Shown piece by piece: positions 1 to 5,808 of a DNA stretch of 6,629 bases (position 1 is its first letter; each line of letters begins with the position of its first letter). The notes below the pieces were generated by a model. That model made no database searches and was not told the DNA's origin. It saw only the letters and a program-made list of their open reading frames with translations. Origin of the DNA: an uncultured Eubacteriales bacterium (GTDB lineage: Bacteria; Bacillota; Clostridia; Lachnospirales; Lachnospiraceae); contig CASEDW010000225.1 of NCBI GenBank assembly GCA_949286775.1, positions 1 through 6,629 of the forward strand, given 5' to 3'. A program made the translations under genes and the position numbers.

Positions 1-1
1 G

Positions 2-37
2 CTTGAATATATGTTAAAAAACAAAGACATCATCTGA
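2..37 (+). CDS. Possible 3' end of a plus-strand gene (partial)
   Basis: Reading from base 2 gives eleven sense codons (LEYMLKNKDII) and then TGA at 35-37. The other two plus frames hit a stop within the first 20 bases. A strong terminator pointing the same way begins about 20 nt later, the usual distance after a gene end. This suggests the tail of a gene converging on azlD. Eleven residues cannot identify a family, and an open frame this short could be chance, so the call rests mainly on the terminator. Confidence 0.3.
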   Translation, partial: LEYMLKNKDII

Positions 38-58
38 TCAATATGGTTAAAAAATCAT

Positions 59-86
59 CGGCTGCCGGTTTCGGCAGCCGTTTTTT
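59..86 (+). terminator. Intrinsic terminator, plus strand (possibly bidirectional)
   Basis: A perfect 9-bp GC-rich stem, CGGCTGCCG (59-67) with CGGCAGCCG (72-80), closes a GTTT tetraloop and is followed directly by six T residues (81-86). This is a textbook Rho-independent terminator for a plus-strand transcript entering from the left. An A6 run at 49-54 gives the minus strand a T6 run four bases past the stem. The same hairpin could therefore also stop transcripts from the azl unit, though less efficiently. Confidence 0.88.
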
Positions 87-100
87 ATGCTTTAATAATG

Positions 101-302
101 TGATGATACTAAGGTCAAAAGGTCAGGCTTTTCATGCTTGCATGAAAATGACTGACTTTATGACCTGTTAAACACCGAAAAGAAGCCATTTTTCTTTTGA
201 AAAATGAGCGGATTTGAGGGGTTTTAGGATTTCGGGAGTGCGTAGCACGGAGAAATCCGTAGTATCATGAGGTAAAAATACCTCTTGACCTTATTATCAT
301 CA
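101..302. repeat. Palindromic MITE-like or structured intergenic element
   Basis: An approximately 200-bp stretch is bounded by inverted repeats at 101-118 and 285-302 that match at 17 of 18 positions (TGATGATAMTAAGGTCAA read inward from each end). Inside are further foldbacks. Arms 112-126 and 152-166 match at 13 of 15, enclosing TTTTCATG/CATGAAAA (129-136, 141-148). CATTTTTC/GAAAAATG lies at 187-194 and 199-206, GGATTTC/GAAATCC at 227-233 and 252-258, and GAGGTA/TACCTC at 269-284. No credible coding frame is seen. The right end overlaps the azlD stop codon. No clear target-site duplication flanks it. It may be a non-autonomous mobile repeat, a structured 3' untranslated region or an RNA element; the sequence alone does not decide. 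Confidence 0.6.
112..166. repeat. Long imperfect hairpin inside the 101-302 element
   Basis: The left arm (112-126) contains the tandem pair AGGTCA-AA-AGGTCA. The right arm (152-166) is its near reverse complement, with 13 of 15 bases matching and one of the two differences becoming a G-U pair in plus-strand RNA. A perfect inner 8-bp stem (129-136 with 141-148) has the loop CTTG. The left arm also belongs to the outer terminal repeat (101-118 with 285-302), so the local hairpin and the long-range pairing exclude each other. Confidence 0.6.
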
Positions 303-602
303 AATCAATAACAACTCAAGTATAAACACGACGGCGCAGCATCCGAACGCCACTTTATACATACTGACGCCTAACCACGCAAGTACTATGCCAAAGATGA
401 GAGCCGCGATTCCGGAAATTTCCGACTGAGTTGCCTCAACGATAGCAGGGAAAGTCATTACAGCCAGTGTAACATACGGCACATAGTATAGAAACGATCT
501 CAGAAATCTGTTTTCGATCTTCTTTCGTATCAGCGTCAGAGGAAGCACGCGTATTATAAAGGTGGTCAGCGCCATAATAAGAATATAAATATAATTATTC
601 AT
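300..602 (-). CDS. azlD: AzlD family branched-chain amino acid transport protein
   Basis: This is a small hydrophobic protein of about 100 residues, the usual AzlD length. It has a Pro/Arg signature after the first membrane segment (IIRVLPLTL), a basic loop (RKKIENRF), then the family-typical FLYYVPYVTLAVMTFPA and two further hydrophobic stretches, about four membrane segments in all. AzlD is the small partner of AzlC in the inner membrane. Together they export branched-chain amino acids or analogues such as azaleucine. The frame stays open upstream to 656, but those residues (MQSLESRQLSG...) are polar, lie inside azlC and are unlike the family. AGGAGG at 609-614 sits 6 nt before the ATG at 600-602, which I chose, and only 3 nt before an in-frame ATG at 603-605. 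The gene overlaps azlC by 8 nt, implying coupled translation. Its TGA lies in the outer repeat of the 101-302 element. Confidence 0.9.
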   Translation of the reverse strand: MNNYIYILIMALTTFIIRVLPLTLIRKKIENRFLRSFLYYVPYVTLAVMTFPAIVEATQSEISGIAALIFGIVLAWLGVSMYKVAFGCCAVVFILELLLI

Positions 603-1320
603 CATGCTCCTCCTGCTTAACAGGCCTGATAACTGACGCGATTCCAGCGATTGCAACTGTCAGGATTATAATCTTAGTTCCCTCCGAAACACCTGAAAAA
701 ACAGGCAACCTCGAGACGATATAACTGGCGGCAAAACTTATTATTACAAGAACCGCTATAACTTTATCTTTCCTCGCCGGCGGCACGATAATGGCTATAA
801 ACATCGCGTAAAGCGACACGCTAAGAGCGCTGACGACTCTGAAGGGAAGCACATTTCCCATGACGATCCCCAGAGCCGTTCCTATGGACCAGAGAGGAAT
901 CGACGCCAAAAACATTCCATAGGAATGCGCCGGCTTAATATAGCCTTCTCTTGCTATCGAAACGCCGAATATCTCATCGGTAAGGCCGTATCCTACTCCT
1001 ATCCTGTTTAAAAGACTCGTCTTCGGAGAGATTCTCTGGCTGAGGGCGAACGACATCAGAAGATATCTCGCGTTAGCCACAAGTATTGTCAGAACCATTT
1101 CAAAATACGGAGCCTGGGCCGCTATAACGGTCCATCCTGCGTACTGTCCCGCTGAAGCCACTGTTGTAAGGCTTGCCAAAAACCCCTGAAACGGTGTTAT
1201 TCCTATTTGTTTCGCGGCTATTCCAAGAGAAAAAGAGACTGCCAGATATCCGAGTCCTATCGGAAATCCGTCCCTTATTCCCTGAACAAACAGCCTTTTG
1301 TTGCTTTGAATGTTGCTCAT
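595..1320 (-). CDS. azlC: AzlC family branched-chain amino acid exporter
   Basis: The 241-residue protein is the usual AzlC length and is strongly hydrophobic, with several membrane segments. Family motifs are visible: GIRDGFPIGLGYLAVSFSLG near the N-terminus, ASAGQYAG (about 55-62), NARYLLMS (83-90) and YGLTDEIFGV (111-120). AzlC is the large subunit of the AzlCD exporter for branched-chain amino acids and analogues; substrates of homologues vary, so the exact cargo is uncertain. Its ATG overlaps the stop of the radical SAM gene in an ATGA arrangement (4 nt). A modest ribosome site (GGGAAGAA) lies within that gene's last codons, so its translation is probably coupled. The 3' end overlaps azlD. 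No amino acid-sensing T-box or riboswitch precedes the operon in this window. Confidence 0.93.
   Translation of the reverse strand: MSNIQSNKRLFVQGIRDGFPIGLGYLAVSFSLGIAAKQIGITPFQGFLASLTTVASAGQYAGWTVIAAQAPYFEMVLTILVANARYLLMSFALSQRISPKTSLLNRIGVGYGLTDEIFGVSIAREGYIKPAHSYGMFLASIPLWSIGTALGIVMGNVLPFRVVSALSVSLYAMFIAIIVPPARKDKVIAVLVIISFAASYIVSRLPVFSGVSEGTKIIILTVAIAGIASVIRPVKQEEHDE
609..614 (-). promoter_or_regulatory. azlD ribosome binding site
   Basis: AGGAGG on the minus strand lies inside the 3' end of azlC, 3 nt before the first and 6 nt before the second of two tandem ATG codons. The 6-nt spacing favours the second ATG (600-602) as the azlD start. Confidence 0.75.
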
Positions 1321-3017
1321 TGTTCTTCCCAGATAACCATCATTTTCGCGGAATGGTCAAGCGGGTTCCTTTCTCTATAGTCAAACAGATATGCTCTTTT
1401 ATCAAACACTTCGATATGCGTCATAGACCTGAGCTGCTTCCAGTCATAGTTTTTATATGAGGTCAGATATTCGGGTTCTTCAGCTTCTCTTTTATAAAAA
1501 TCTCTTATTCTGCCGTCGTATTCTTTTAATGACGGAGCCCACGCAGGTCTGTTCTTAAGATTTTCCCTCAGATAGATGTCTGTTAAGATACTTTCTTTAA
1601 ATTCGTCAGGATCCAGATTATTTTCTTTTATAAATTCGAGAAGTATTTCATATCTTCTGATTCTGCTGTGAGAAGCTTCAAAATATCCTTTTTCATCATA
1701 AAATGACGCAAGTTTTTCATACATCGAAAAACCGTCTTCAAAATGCTGCTGAAGTTTTTCCATCGTATTTGTAAACTGGCCGCTGTTATAGTGAACTTCA
1801 AAAACTTCTTCGACTTTTTTCAGCAATATTACATCGTCATAGGAAAGCCACTTTGTTTTGAGCACCTCATACGGCGGCATTTTCTTGTATCTGCATCCGT
1901 ACTCATCAGATTCAAACGCCATCGGCGAACCGCTAAGCACCTTCAAAAATCCGAGCTGCAGCTGAGCCGGCCGCAATTCATATACTCCGTTAAATGATCT
2001 TTTAAAACTTTCCAGATCCTCAAAAGGAAGTCCCGCGATCAGATCAAGATGGATATGAATATTTCCGCCCTTTTTGATCTTCATCACATTTTCAGAAAGC
2101 CTCTCAAAATCCATGCTTCTGTGTATGGCTTTGAGCGTCTCTTTATTTAGCGACTGCACGCCGCATTCAAGCTGAATCAGCCCCGGCCTCATACTGTTTA
2201 AAAGCTCTATCTCGCTGTCATTTAATATTTCAGCGCCTGTTTCGAAATGAAAATTAGTTATTCCATTGTCATTTTCTTTGATAAACTCCCACAGCTTAAT
2301 AGTGCGGGCTCTGTCACAGTTAAAAGTTCTGTCGACAAATTTTACCTGGGGCGCTTTATTGTCGATGAAATATTTCAATTCTCTTTTTACAAGATCGATG
2401 CTTCTGAATCTGACGCCTTTTTCGACAGAGGAAAGACAATATGTGCATCCAAAGGGGCACCCTCTTGAAGATTCATAATAAAATATCCTGTGCTCCGGCA
2501 GATTTACATGTTCATAGGCGAACGGGATTTCATCCATATCCATGACTGACTCATCGGGATTTGAGAAGATACCTTCTTCGGTTCTGTAAGTTATCCCGGG
2601 TATATCTTTAAGCGCGGCTTCAGTTTTATCAGAATTCCAATAACGGCACAAATTTACAAATATTTTTTCACCTTCACCTCTCATAACTCCCGTTATGTTA
2701 GGATGTTTTTCCATTATCTCCCGGGATCTGTAAGTGACCTCAGGGCCTCCCAGCCAAATTTCTGCATTGCTTAAAACATCCGCAAGATCGTCTATGATTT
2801 CTTCTATCATCTTTACGTTCCAGATATAGACAGAAAAAGCGATCACATCAGGCTTTGTCTCGTAGATCGCCCTTAAGATAGTATCTTCCTGCTGGTTTAT
2901 GGTAAATTCAAGTATGTCTACGTCAAAGCCTTTCGATGCCGCCATAGCTTTCAGCGAATATACTGCGAGATTTGAATGTATATATTTTGAATTGACAGCC
3001 GTCAGTTTTATATTCAT
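1317..3017 (-). CDS. B12-binding-domain radical SAM protein, DUF4080-like
   Basis: The protein has 566 residues. Residues 1-125 form a Rossmann-like cobalamin-binding-type domain. It starts with NIKLTAVNSKYIHSNLAVYSLKA and has a GGPEVT turn and GEGE near 115, but lacks the DxHxxG motif for His-on cobalamin ligation. The radical SAM core follows, with the CxxxCxxC cluster motif C187-P-F-G-C191-T-Y-C194 binding the 4Fe-4S cluster. Further core motifs are VDRTFNCD (about 228-235), FHFETGAE, LECGVQSLN (about 284-291) and HIHLDLIAGLPFED. The C-terminal 180 residues are charged and resemble the DUF4080 region of clostridial homologues. The reaction and substrate are unknown; such proteins often act as methyltransferases, but nothing here proves that. 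An in-frame GTG at 3018-3020 is possible, but AGGAG lies 6 nt before ATG 3017, so ATG is preferred. It is the first gene of the unit with azlC and azlD. Confidence 0.9.
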   Translation of the reverse strand: MNIKLTAVNSKYIHSNLAVYSLKAMAASKGFDVDILEFTINQQEDTILRAIYETKPDVIAFSVYIWNVKMIEEIIDDLADVLSNAEIWLGGPEVTYRSREIMEKHPNITGVMRGEGEKIFVNLCRYWNSDKTEAALKDIPGITYRTEEGIFSNPDESVMDMDEIPFAYEHVNLPEHRIFYYESSRGCPFGCTYCLSSVEKGVRFRSIDLVKRELKYFIDNKAPQVKFVDRTFNCDRARTIKLWEFIKENDNGITNFHFETGAEILNDSEIELLNSMRPGLIQLECGVQSLNKETLKAIHRSMDFERLSENVMKIKKGGNIHIHLDLIAGLPFEDLESFKRSFNGVYELRPAQLQLGFLKVLSGSPMAFESDEYGCRYKKMPPYEVLKTKWLSYDDVILLKKVEEVFEVHYNSGQFTNTMEKLQQHFEDGFSMYEKLASFYDEKGYFEASHSRIRRYEILLEFIKENNLDPDEFKESILTDIYLRENLKNRPAWAPSLKEYDGRIRDFYKREAEEPEYLTSYKNYDWKQLRSMTHIEVFDKRAYLFDYRERNPLDHSAKMMVIWEEQ

Positions 3018-3023
3018 CACAGA

Positions 3024-3028
3024 CTCCT
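3024..3028 (-). promoter_or_regulatory. Ribosome binding site of the radical SAM gene
   Basis: AGGAG on the minus strand is 3 nt from an in-frame GTG and 6 nt from the following ATG. The spacing supports initiation at the ATG (3015-3017), giving a protein one residue shorter than the longest open frame. Confidence 0.75.
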
Positions 3029-3046
3029 GTTTATATTTTTTTACAG

Positions 3047-3095
3047 AAAAACAGCCATCCTATTGTATCACGATTAACGTGCTCAGGACAGCTGT
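3047..3095 (-). terminator. Probable intrinsic terminator after the MATE gene
   Basis: In minus-strand RNA, ACAGCUGUCCU (from 3095-3085) pairs with AGGAUGGCUGU (from 3061-3051) over 11 bp including two G-U pairs, and a U5 run ends at 3047. The pairing is strand-specific, because the plus strand has C-A mismatches at the wobble positions. The loop contains a further CACG/CGTG pairing. It starts about 20 nt past the MATE stop. The stem is only moderately strong and the loop is long, so it may leak into the downstream gene. Confidence 0.6.
3062..3091 (-). promoter_or_regulatory. Candidate sigma-70 (SigA) promoter for radical SAM-azlC-azlD
   Basis: The minus strand carries TGATACAAT, an extended -10 element (TGnTACAAT, hexamer at 3067-3062). 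A weak -35-like CTGTCC lies 18 nt upstream (3091-3086). The predicted start near 3055 gives a leader of about 38 nt ending in the AGGAG site. The inverted repeat CACG-N5-CGTG (3069-3081) lies in the spacer and could be an operator. The -10 is good and the -35 poor, so strength is uncertain. Confidence 0.5.
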
Positions 3096-3114
3096 ATTTT
3101 TTATAATTGCGCTT

Positions 3115-4494
3115 TTATGCCTGCGCTTTTTTTAGCTCAAGTTTTTTCATGTTCCTGAATTCAAAGAACGCCATGAAGAAAATGATAACGCCTGTCGTGA
3201 CGTCGGCTAAAGGACCTGCATACATTACTCCGTCCACTCCTATGATGGACGTAAGTATGAACATCGCAGGAAGAAGCACTCCGACCTGTTTTACAAGCGC
3301 GATAATCATGCCTTTTACAGGCTTGCCGATCGCGGCAAAGAACGTATTCGTAACAGGCTGCAGGCTCGCCAAAAATACGAACATAAGGAATATCCTCATG
3401 TATTTAGCTCCATACTCGTAATATTCAGCCGGCTCTGTTCCGTTCGCGAACATCGCGAATATCTGGTTCGGAAACAGCTGCGTAATCGCGAAAAATATGA
3501 CTGAAACAATTACTCCGACCGTGATAGCCTTTCTGAAGGTTTTTCGCACACGGTCATATTTCTGAGCTCCATAGTTGAAACTGAATATCGGCTGGCATCC
3601 CTGAGCCGTTCCGATAACTATGCCGAACACTATCTGATTTATCTTCATTACGATTCCGGCGCAGGCAATCGGGATAGCCGATCCATATACCGAAAGCGCT
3701 CCGTATTTCTTTAAGAGGTTGTTTGAAACGATCTGTATAAGCATCATCGCGATCTGGTTGACCATCGAAGAAGCTCCCAGCATACAGATGCGCCACAGAT
3801 ATCCCATCCGAATGAAAAAGTGTTTCATCTGAAGCTTTACCGTCCTGTAATGGGTCATATATATTATGGTAAGTATCGCCGAAAAGATCTGTCCTATAAC
3901 CGTCGCGTACGCCGCTCCGGCGATTCCCCATTTGATTACCATCGTGAACAGATAGTCGAGAAAAATATTGATGATCGCGCCGGAAAGGTTAAAGATCATC
4001 GCCTTTGTCGGGCTTCCGTCCGCCCTTACTATATGACCTCCGCCGACAAATACGACGGTAAACGGTATTCCTATTCCCGTAATAGCTACATATTCCATTG
4101 CGTATGGCAGCACGTCATCCGGAGAACCGAAAGATATAAGTATAGGCTGAAGGAATATCTCGATAATAAGCATCATCACAACGCCGCTTATTATCAGCAT
4201 CATAAAGGCATTTCCTATATAGAAAGGCGCTTTTTCTTTTTCTCCCTTTCCCATGCTAAGGTTGAAGTTTGCCGCTCCTCCTATTCCAAACAAAAGAGCG
4301 ACAGCCAGCGTTATAAGGTTGACCGGATACGCGATATTTGTAGCAGCATTTCCGAGCGTTCCTACCGCCTGACCGATAAAGAGCTGATCCGCTATGTTAT
4401 ACATAGACGTTACAAGCATGGCGATTATACTTGGAACAGCAAATTTGCGCATTAATTTGCCGACTTCCAGAGTACCAAGTTGATTTTCGTTCAT
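3115..4494 (-). CDS. MATE family efflux transporter, MepA-like
   Basis: This 459-residue polytopic membrane protein has the usual MATE length and about twelve predicted membrane segments in two related halves. Signatures of the MepA-like branch are visible: PSIIAMLVTSMYNIADQLFIGQAVG (residues 21-45), IVRADGSPTKAM (about 155-166), and QGCQPIFSFNYGAQKYDRVR (about 298-317) opening the second half. MATE proteins expel cationic drugs, dyes or metabolites in exchange for Na+ or H+; the cargo here is not predictable. The ATG is preceded by GGGGGAGG ending 4 nt upstream. It lies 25 nt after the Nudix stop, and is probably the last gene of the coaBC-coaX-Nudix unit because a terminator-like hairpin follows. 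The C-terminus ends in a short basic tail (KKLELKKAQA). Function as a specific drug pump is inferred only from family. Confidence 0.92.
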   Translation of the reverse strand: MNENQLGTLEVGKLMRKFAVPSIIAMLVTSMYNIADQLFIGQAVGTLGNAATNIAYPVNLITLAVALLFGIGGAANFNLSMGKGEKEKAPFYIGNAFMMLIISGVVMMLIIEIFLQPILISFGSPDDVLPYAMEYVAITGIGIPFTVVFVGGGHIVRADGSPTKAMIFNLSGAIINIFLDYLFTMVIKWGIAGAAYATVIGQIFSAILTIIYMTHYRTVKLQMKHFFIRMGYLWRICMLGASSMVNQIAMMLIQIVSNNLLKKYGALSVYGSAIPIACAGIVMKINQIVFGIVIGTAQGCQPIFSFNYGAQKYDRVRKTFRKAITVGVIVSVIFFAITQLFPNQIFAMFANGTEPAEYYEYGAKYMRIFLMFVFLASLQPVTNTFFAAIGKPVKGMIIALVKQVGVLLPAMFILTSIIGVDGVMYAGPLADVTTGVIIFFMAFFEFRNMKKLELKKAQA

Positions 4495-4519
4495 AAATCC
4501 TCCCCCATTGAAACGAAGA

Positions 4520-4990
4520 TCAGTATAAATTGATACTGTGATCGACCAATGTATTTCCGTGATATATTAATTTAAGCGAGAAAAACCTGTCTGTCTCTTC
4601 AAAAAGCCTGAAAAAAATCTTGTCTCCTTCCCAGAGGTTCAGATCGTATATTCTGCTTTTATCAATCCAGACAAGTTCCCCTTCTTCACAGTTTTTAATT
4701 GTACCCGAAAAATCATCGGATGTAAACAAATGCATAAACTCCGTTCCATACTCGTCCGATACAAATGTCACAATACCCCGATATCTTTTCGAGTTCAGAG
4801 TAAGCCCTGTTTCTTCCGCCACTTCACGCGCCAGACATTCCTCAGGGCTCTCCCCGTCTTCAAATTTTCCGCCTATACCGAGCCATTTATCTTTACTCAT
4901 GTCGTCTTTCTTTTTGACTCTGTGAAGCATCAGATATTTATTGTCTTTTTCGATATAGCAAAGCGTTGTGTTGAGCATATTCACATTCAC
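4520..4990 (-). CDS. Nudix hydrolase, MutT / 8-oxo-dGTP diphosphatase-like
   Basis: The 156-residue soluble protein carries a complete Nudix box at residues 41-63: G41, then E47, then R55-E56-V-A-E59-E60-T-G62-L. All metal-binding glutamates are intact. The N-terminus NTTLCYIEKDNKYLMLHR and the stretch KDKWLGIGGKFEDGE match the MutT-like subgroup commonly annotated as 8-oxo-dGTP diphosphatase, which hydrolyses nucleoside triphosphates to monophosphates and cleans the nucleotide pool. The exact substrate is unproven. The start is a GTG at 4988-4990, supported by GAGGG at 4997-5001 with 6-nt spacing; the first ATG (4976-4978) would be 18 nt from that site. It lies 14 nt after coaX and 25 nt before the MATE gene, so it is probably cotranscribed with both. 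Confidence 0.88.
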   Translation of the reverse strand: MNVNMLNTTLCYIEKDNKYLMLHRVKKKDDMSKDKWLGIGGKFEDGESPEECLAREVAEETGLTLNSKRYRGIVTFVSDEYGTEFMHLFTSDDFSGTIKNCEEGELVWIDKSRIYDLNLWEGDKIFFRLFEETDRFFSLKLIYHGNTLVDHSINLY

Positions 4991-4996
4991 AGCAAT

Positions 4997-5001
4997 CCCT
5001 C
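4997..5001 (-). promoter_or_regulatory. Ribosome binding site fixing the GTG start of the Nudix gene
   Basis: GAGGG on the minus strand lies in the 14-nt gap after coaX, 6 nt before the GTG at 4988-4990. No comparable site precedes the ATG four codons later, so the GTG start is preferred. Confidence 0.65.
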
Positions 5002-5004
5002 AAA

Positions 5005-5796
5005 TCAGTTGCGAGTTTTTTTCATTTTGTCTTTGTTCATCTGATATATATGCCAGAGGCCTTTCGGAATAAGATCTCTTTCCGGTATGAGTTTATGCTT
5101 GCAGTAAGGGCGTATTACGCTTCCCAGTCCTCCTGTAATGAGCACCGTCACCTTTTCTCCAAGCTCTTCTTGAACTCTGTCGATAAGCCCGTCTATCATC
5201 GCAGCGTTGCCGTACATAACTCCTGAACACATGCTTTCAATGGTGTTTTTTCCGATCAGATGTTTAGGCGGCTCAAGATTGAATCTCGGAAGCTGGGAAG
5301 CCCTTCTTATCATAGCGTTTAAAGATATATAAACGCCGGGCATGATTATAGTGCCGAGATATCTTTTATCAGACGACAATACTGAAAGCGTATTCGCCGT
5401 TCCAAGATCAAATATCGCGAGCGCCCCTTTGTATTTGCTGGCGCCGCCGACTGCTGCCGCTATCAGATCGGCTCCGACCTGACTCGGGTTGTCCGTACAT
5501 ACTTTAAATCCGACCTCAAGACCGGCTTTTAATATCATGGGCTCGCATCCTGTAATCGCCTCTACAGCTTCTTTCGCTTCATTTGTTATTTCAGGCACTA
5601 CGGAAGCTATAATCGCACCGGTGATATTTTTCAGCGAAACCCTGTTTTCCCTGATCGCCTCATTAAAGCTCTTTATGAGCTGAGCTGTCGTGGAGTCCTT
5701 TACCGTGCGTATTCTTCCTGCAAATATCATATGTTCAGCGTCTCTCATAACTCCGAGAACAATATTTGAATTTCCTATATCAACGACAAAAAGCAT
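5005..5796 (-). CDS. coaX: Type III pantothenate kinase
   Basis: CoaX phosphorylates pantothenate with ATP, the first committed step of coenzyme A synthesis. The 263-residue length is typical. Motifs in order are the phosphate-binding VVDIGNSN (4-11), VGAD (107-110) whose aspartate corresponds to the family catalytic base, FDLGTANT (129-136, usually DxGTATT), IMPG (151-154), GKNTIESMCSGVMYG (182-196), and TGGLG (221-225). An in-frame start at 5838 would add 14 residues encoded within coaBC. I chose ATG 5796 because the protein then begins MLFVVDIGNSN, as in homologues, and GAGG (5805-5808) sits 8 nt upstream. The residue after the catalytic Asp is Leu rather than the common Arg. Type III kinases are not feedback-inhibited by CoA and need a monovalent cation (family knowledge). 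Only 10 nt separates it from coaBC. Confidence 0.95.
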   Translation of the reverse strand: MLFVVDIGNSNIVLGVMRDAEHMIFAGRIRTVKDSTTAQLIKSFNEAIRENRVSLKNITGAIIASVVPEITNEAKEAVEAITGCEPMILKAGLEVGFKVCTDNPSQVGADLIAAAVGGASKYKGALAIFDLGTANTLSVLSSDKRYLGTIIMPGVYISLNAMIRRASQLPRFNLEPPKHLIGKNTIESMCSGVMYGNAAMIDGLIDRVQEELGEKVTVLITGGLGSVIRPYCKHKLIPERDLIPKGLWHIYQMNKDKMKKTRN

Positions 5797-5804
5797 CCTT
5801 TTTA

Positions 5805-5808
5805 CCTC
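5805..5808 (-). promoter_or_regulatory. coaX ribosome binding site overlapping the coaBC stop
   Basis: On the minus strand the coaBC stop TGA runs into TGAGG, so the purine core GAGG shares bases with the stop codon and lies 8 nt before ATG 5796. This arrangement fits coupled translation and decides the coaX start against the longer open frame. Confidence 0.7.

Noticed and set aside
101..302. CRISPR array or T-box/riboswitch controlling azlCD
   Set aside because: There are no regularly spaced direct repeats with unique spacers. The element lies after azlD, not before the operon, and no T-box consensus is visible.
3554..3931. Minus-strand open frame of 125 codons inside the MATE gene in another frame
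   Set aside because: It overlaps the MATE coding frame completely and encodes a low-hydrophobicity sequence resembling no family I know.
3820..4455. Long plus-strand open frame (211 codons) antisense to the MATE gene
   Set aside because: It lies wholly inside a clearly conserved MATE gene. Its translation is rich in Arg, Tyr, Ser and His with no recognisable domain, and there is no convincing ribosome site. It is a by-product of codon bias on the other strand.
4521..4538. CAGTAT/ATACTG hairpin at the end of the Nudix gene as a possible terminator
   Set aside because: The stem is only 6 bp and AT-rich, it overlaps the last codons, and no T-run follows on the minus strand before the MATE ribosome site.
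4620..4925. Plus-strand open frames antisense to the Nudix gene (also 4730-5044)
   Set aside because: They are antisense to an intact Nudix box and neighbouring conserved residues, with no family resemblance.
4520..4990. Nudix protein as a CoA pyrophosphatase, suggested by its CoA gene neighbours
   Set aside because: The extra CoA-Nudix motif upstream of the Nudix box is not present, and the sequence matches MutT-like proteins better.
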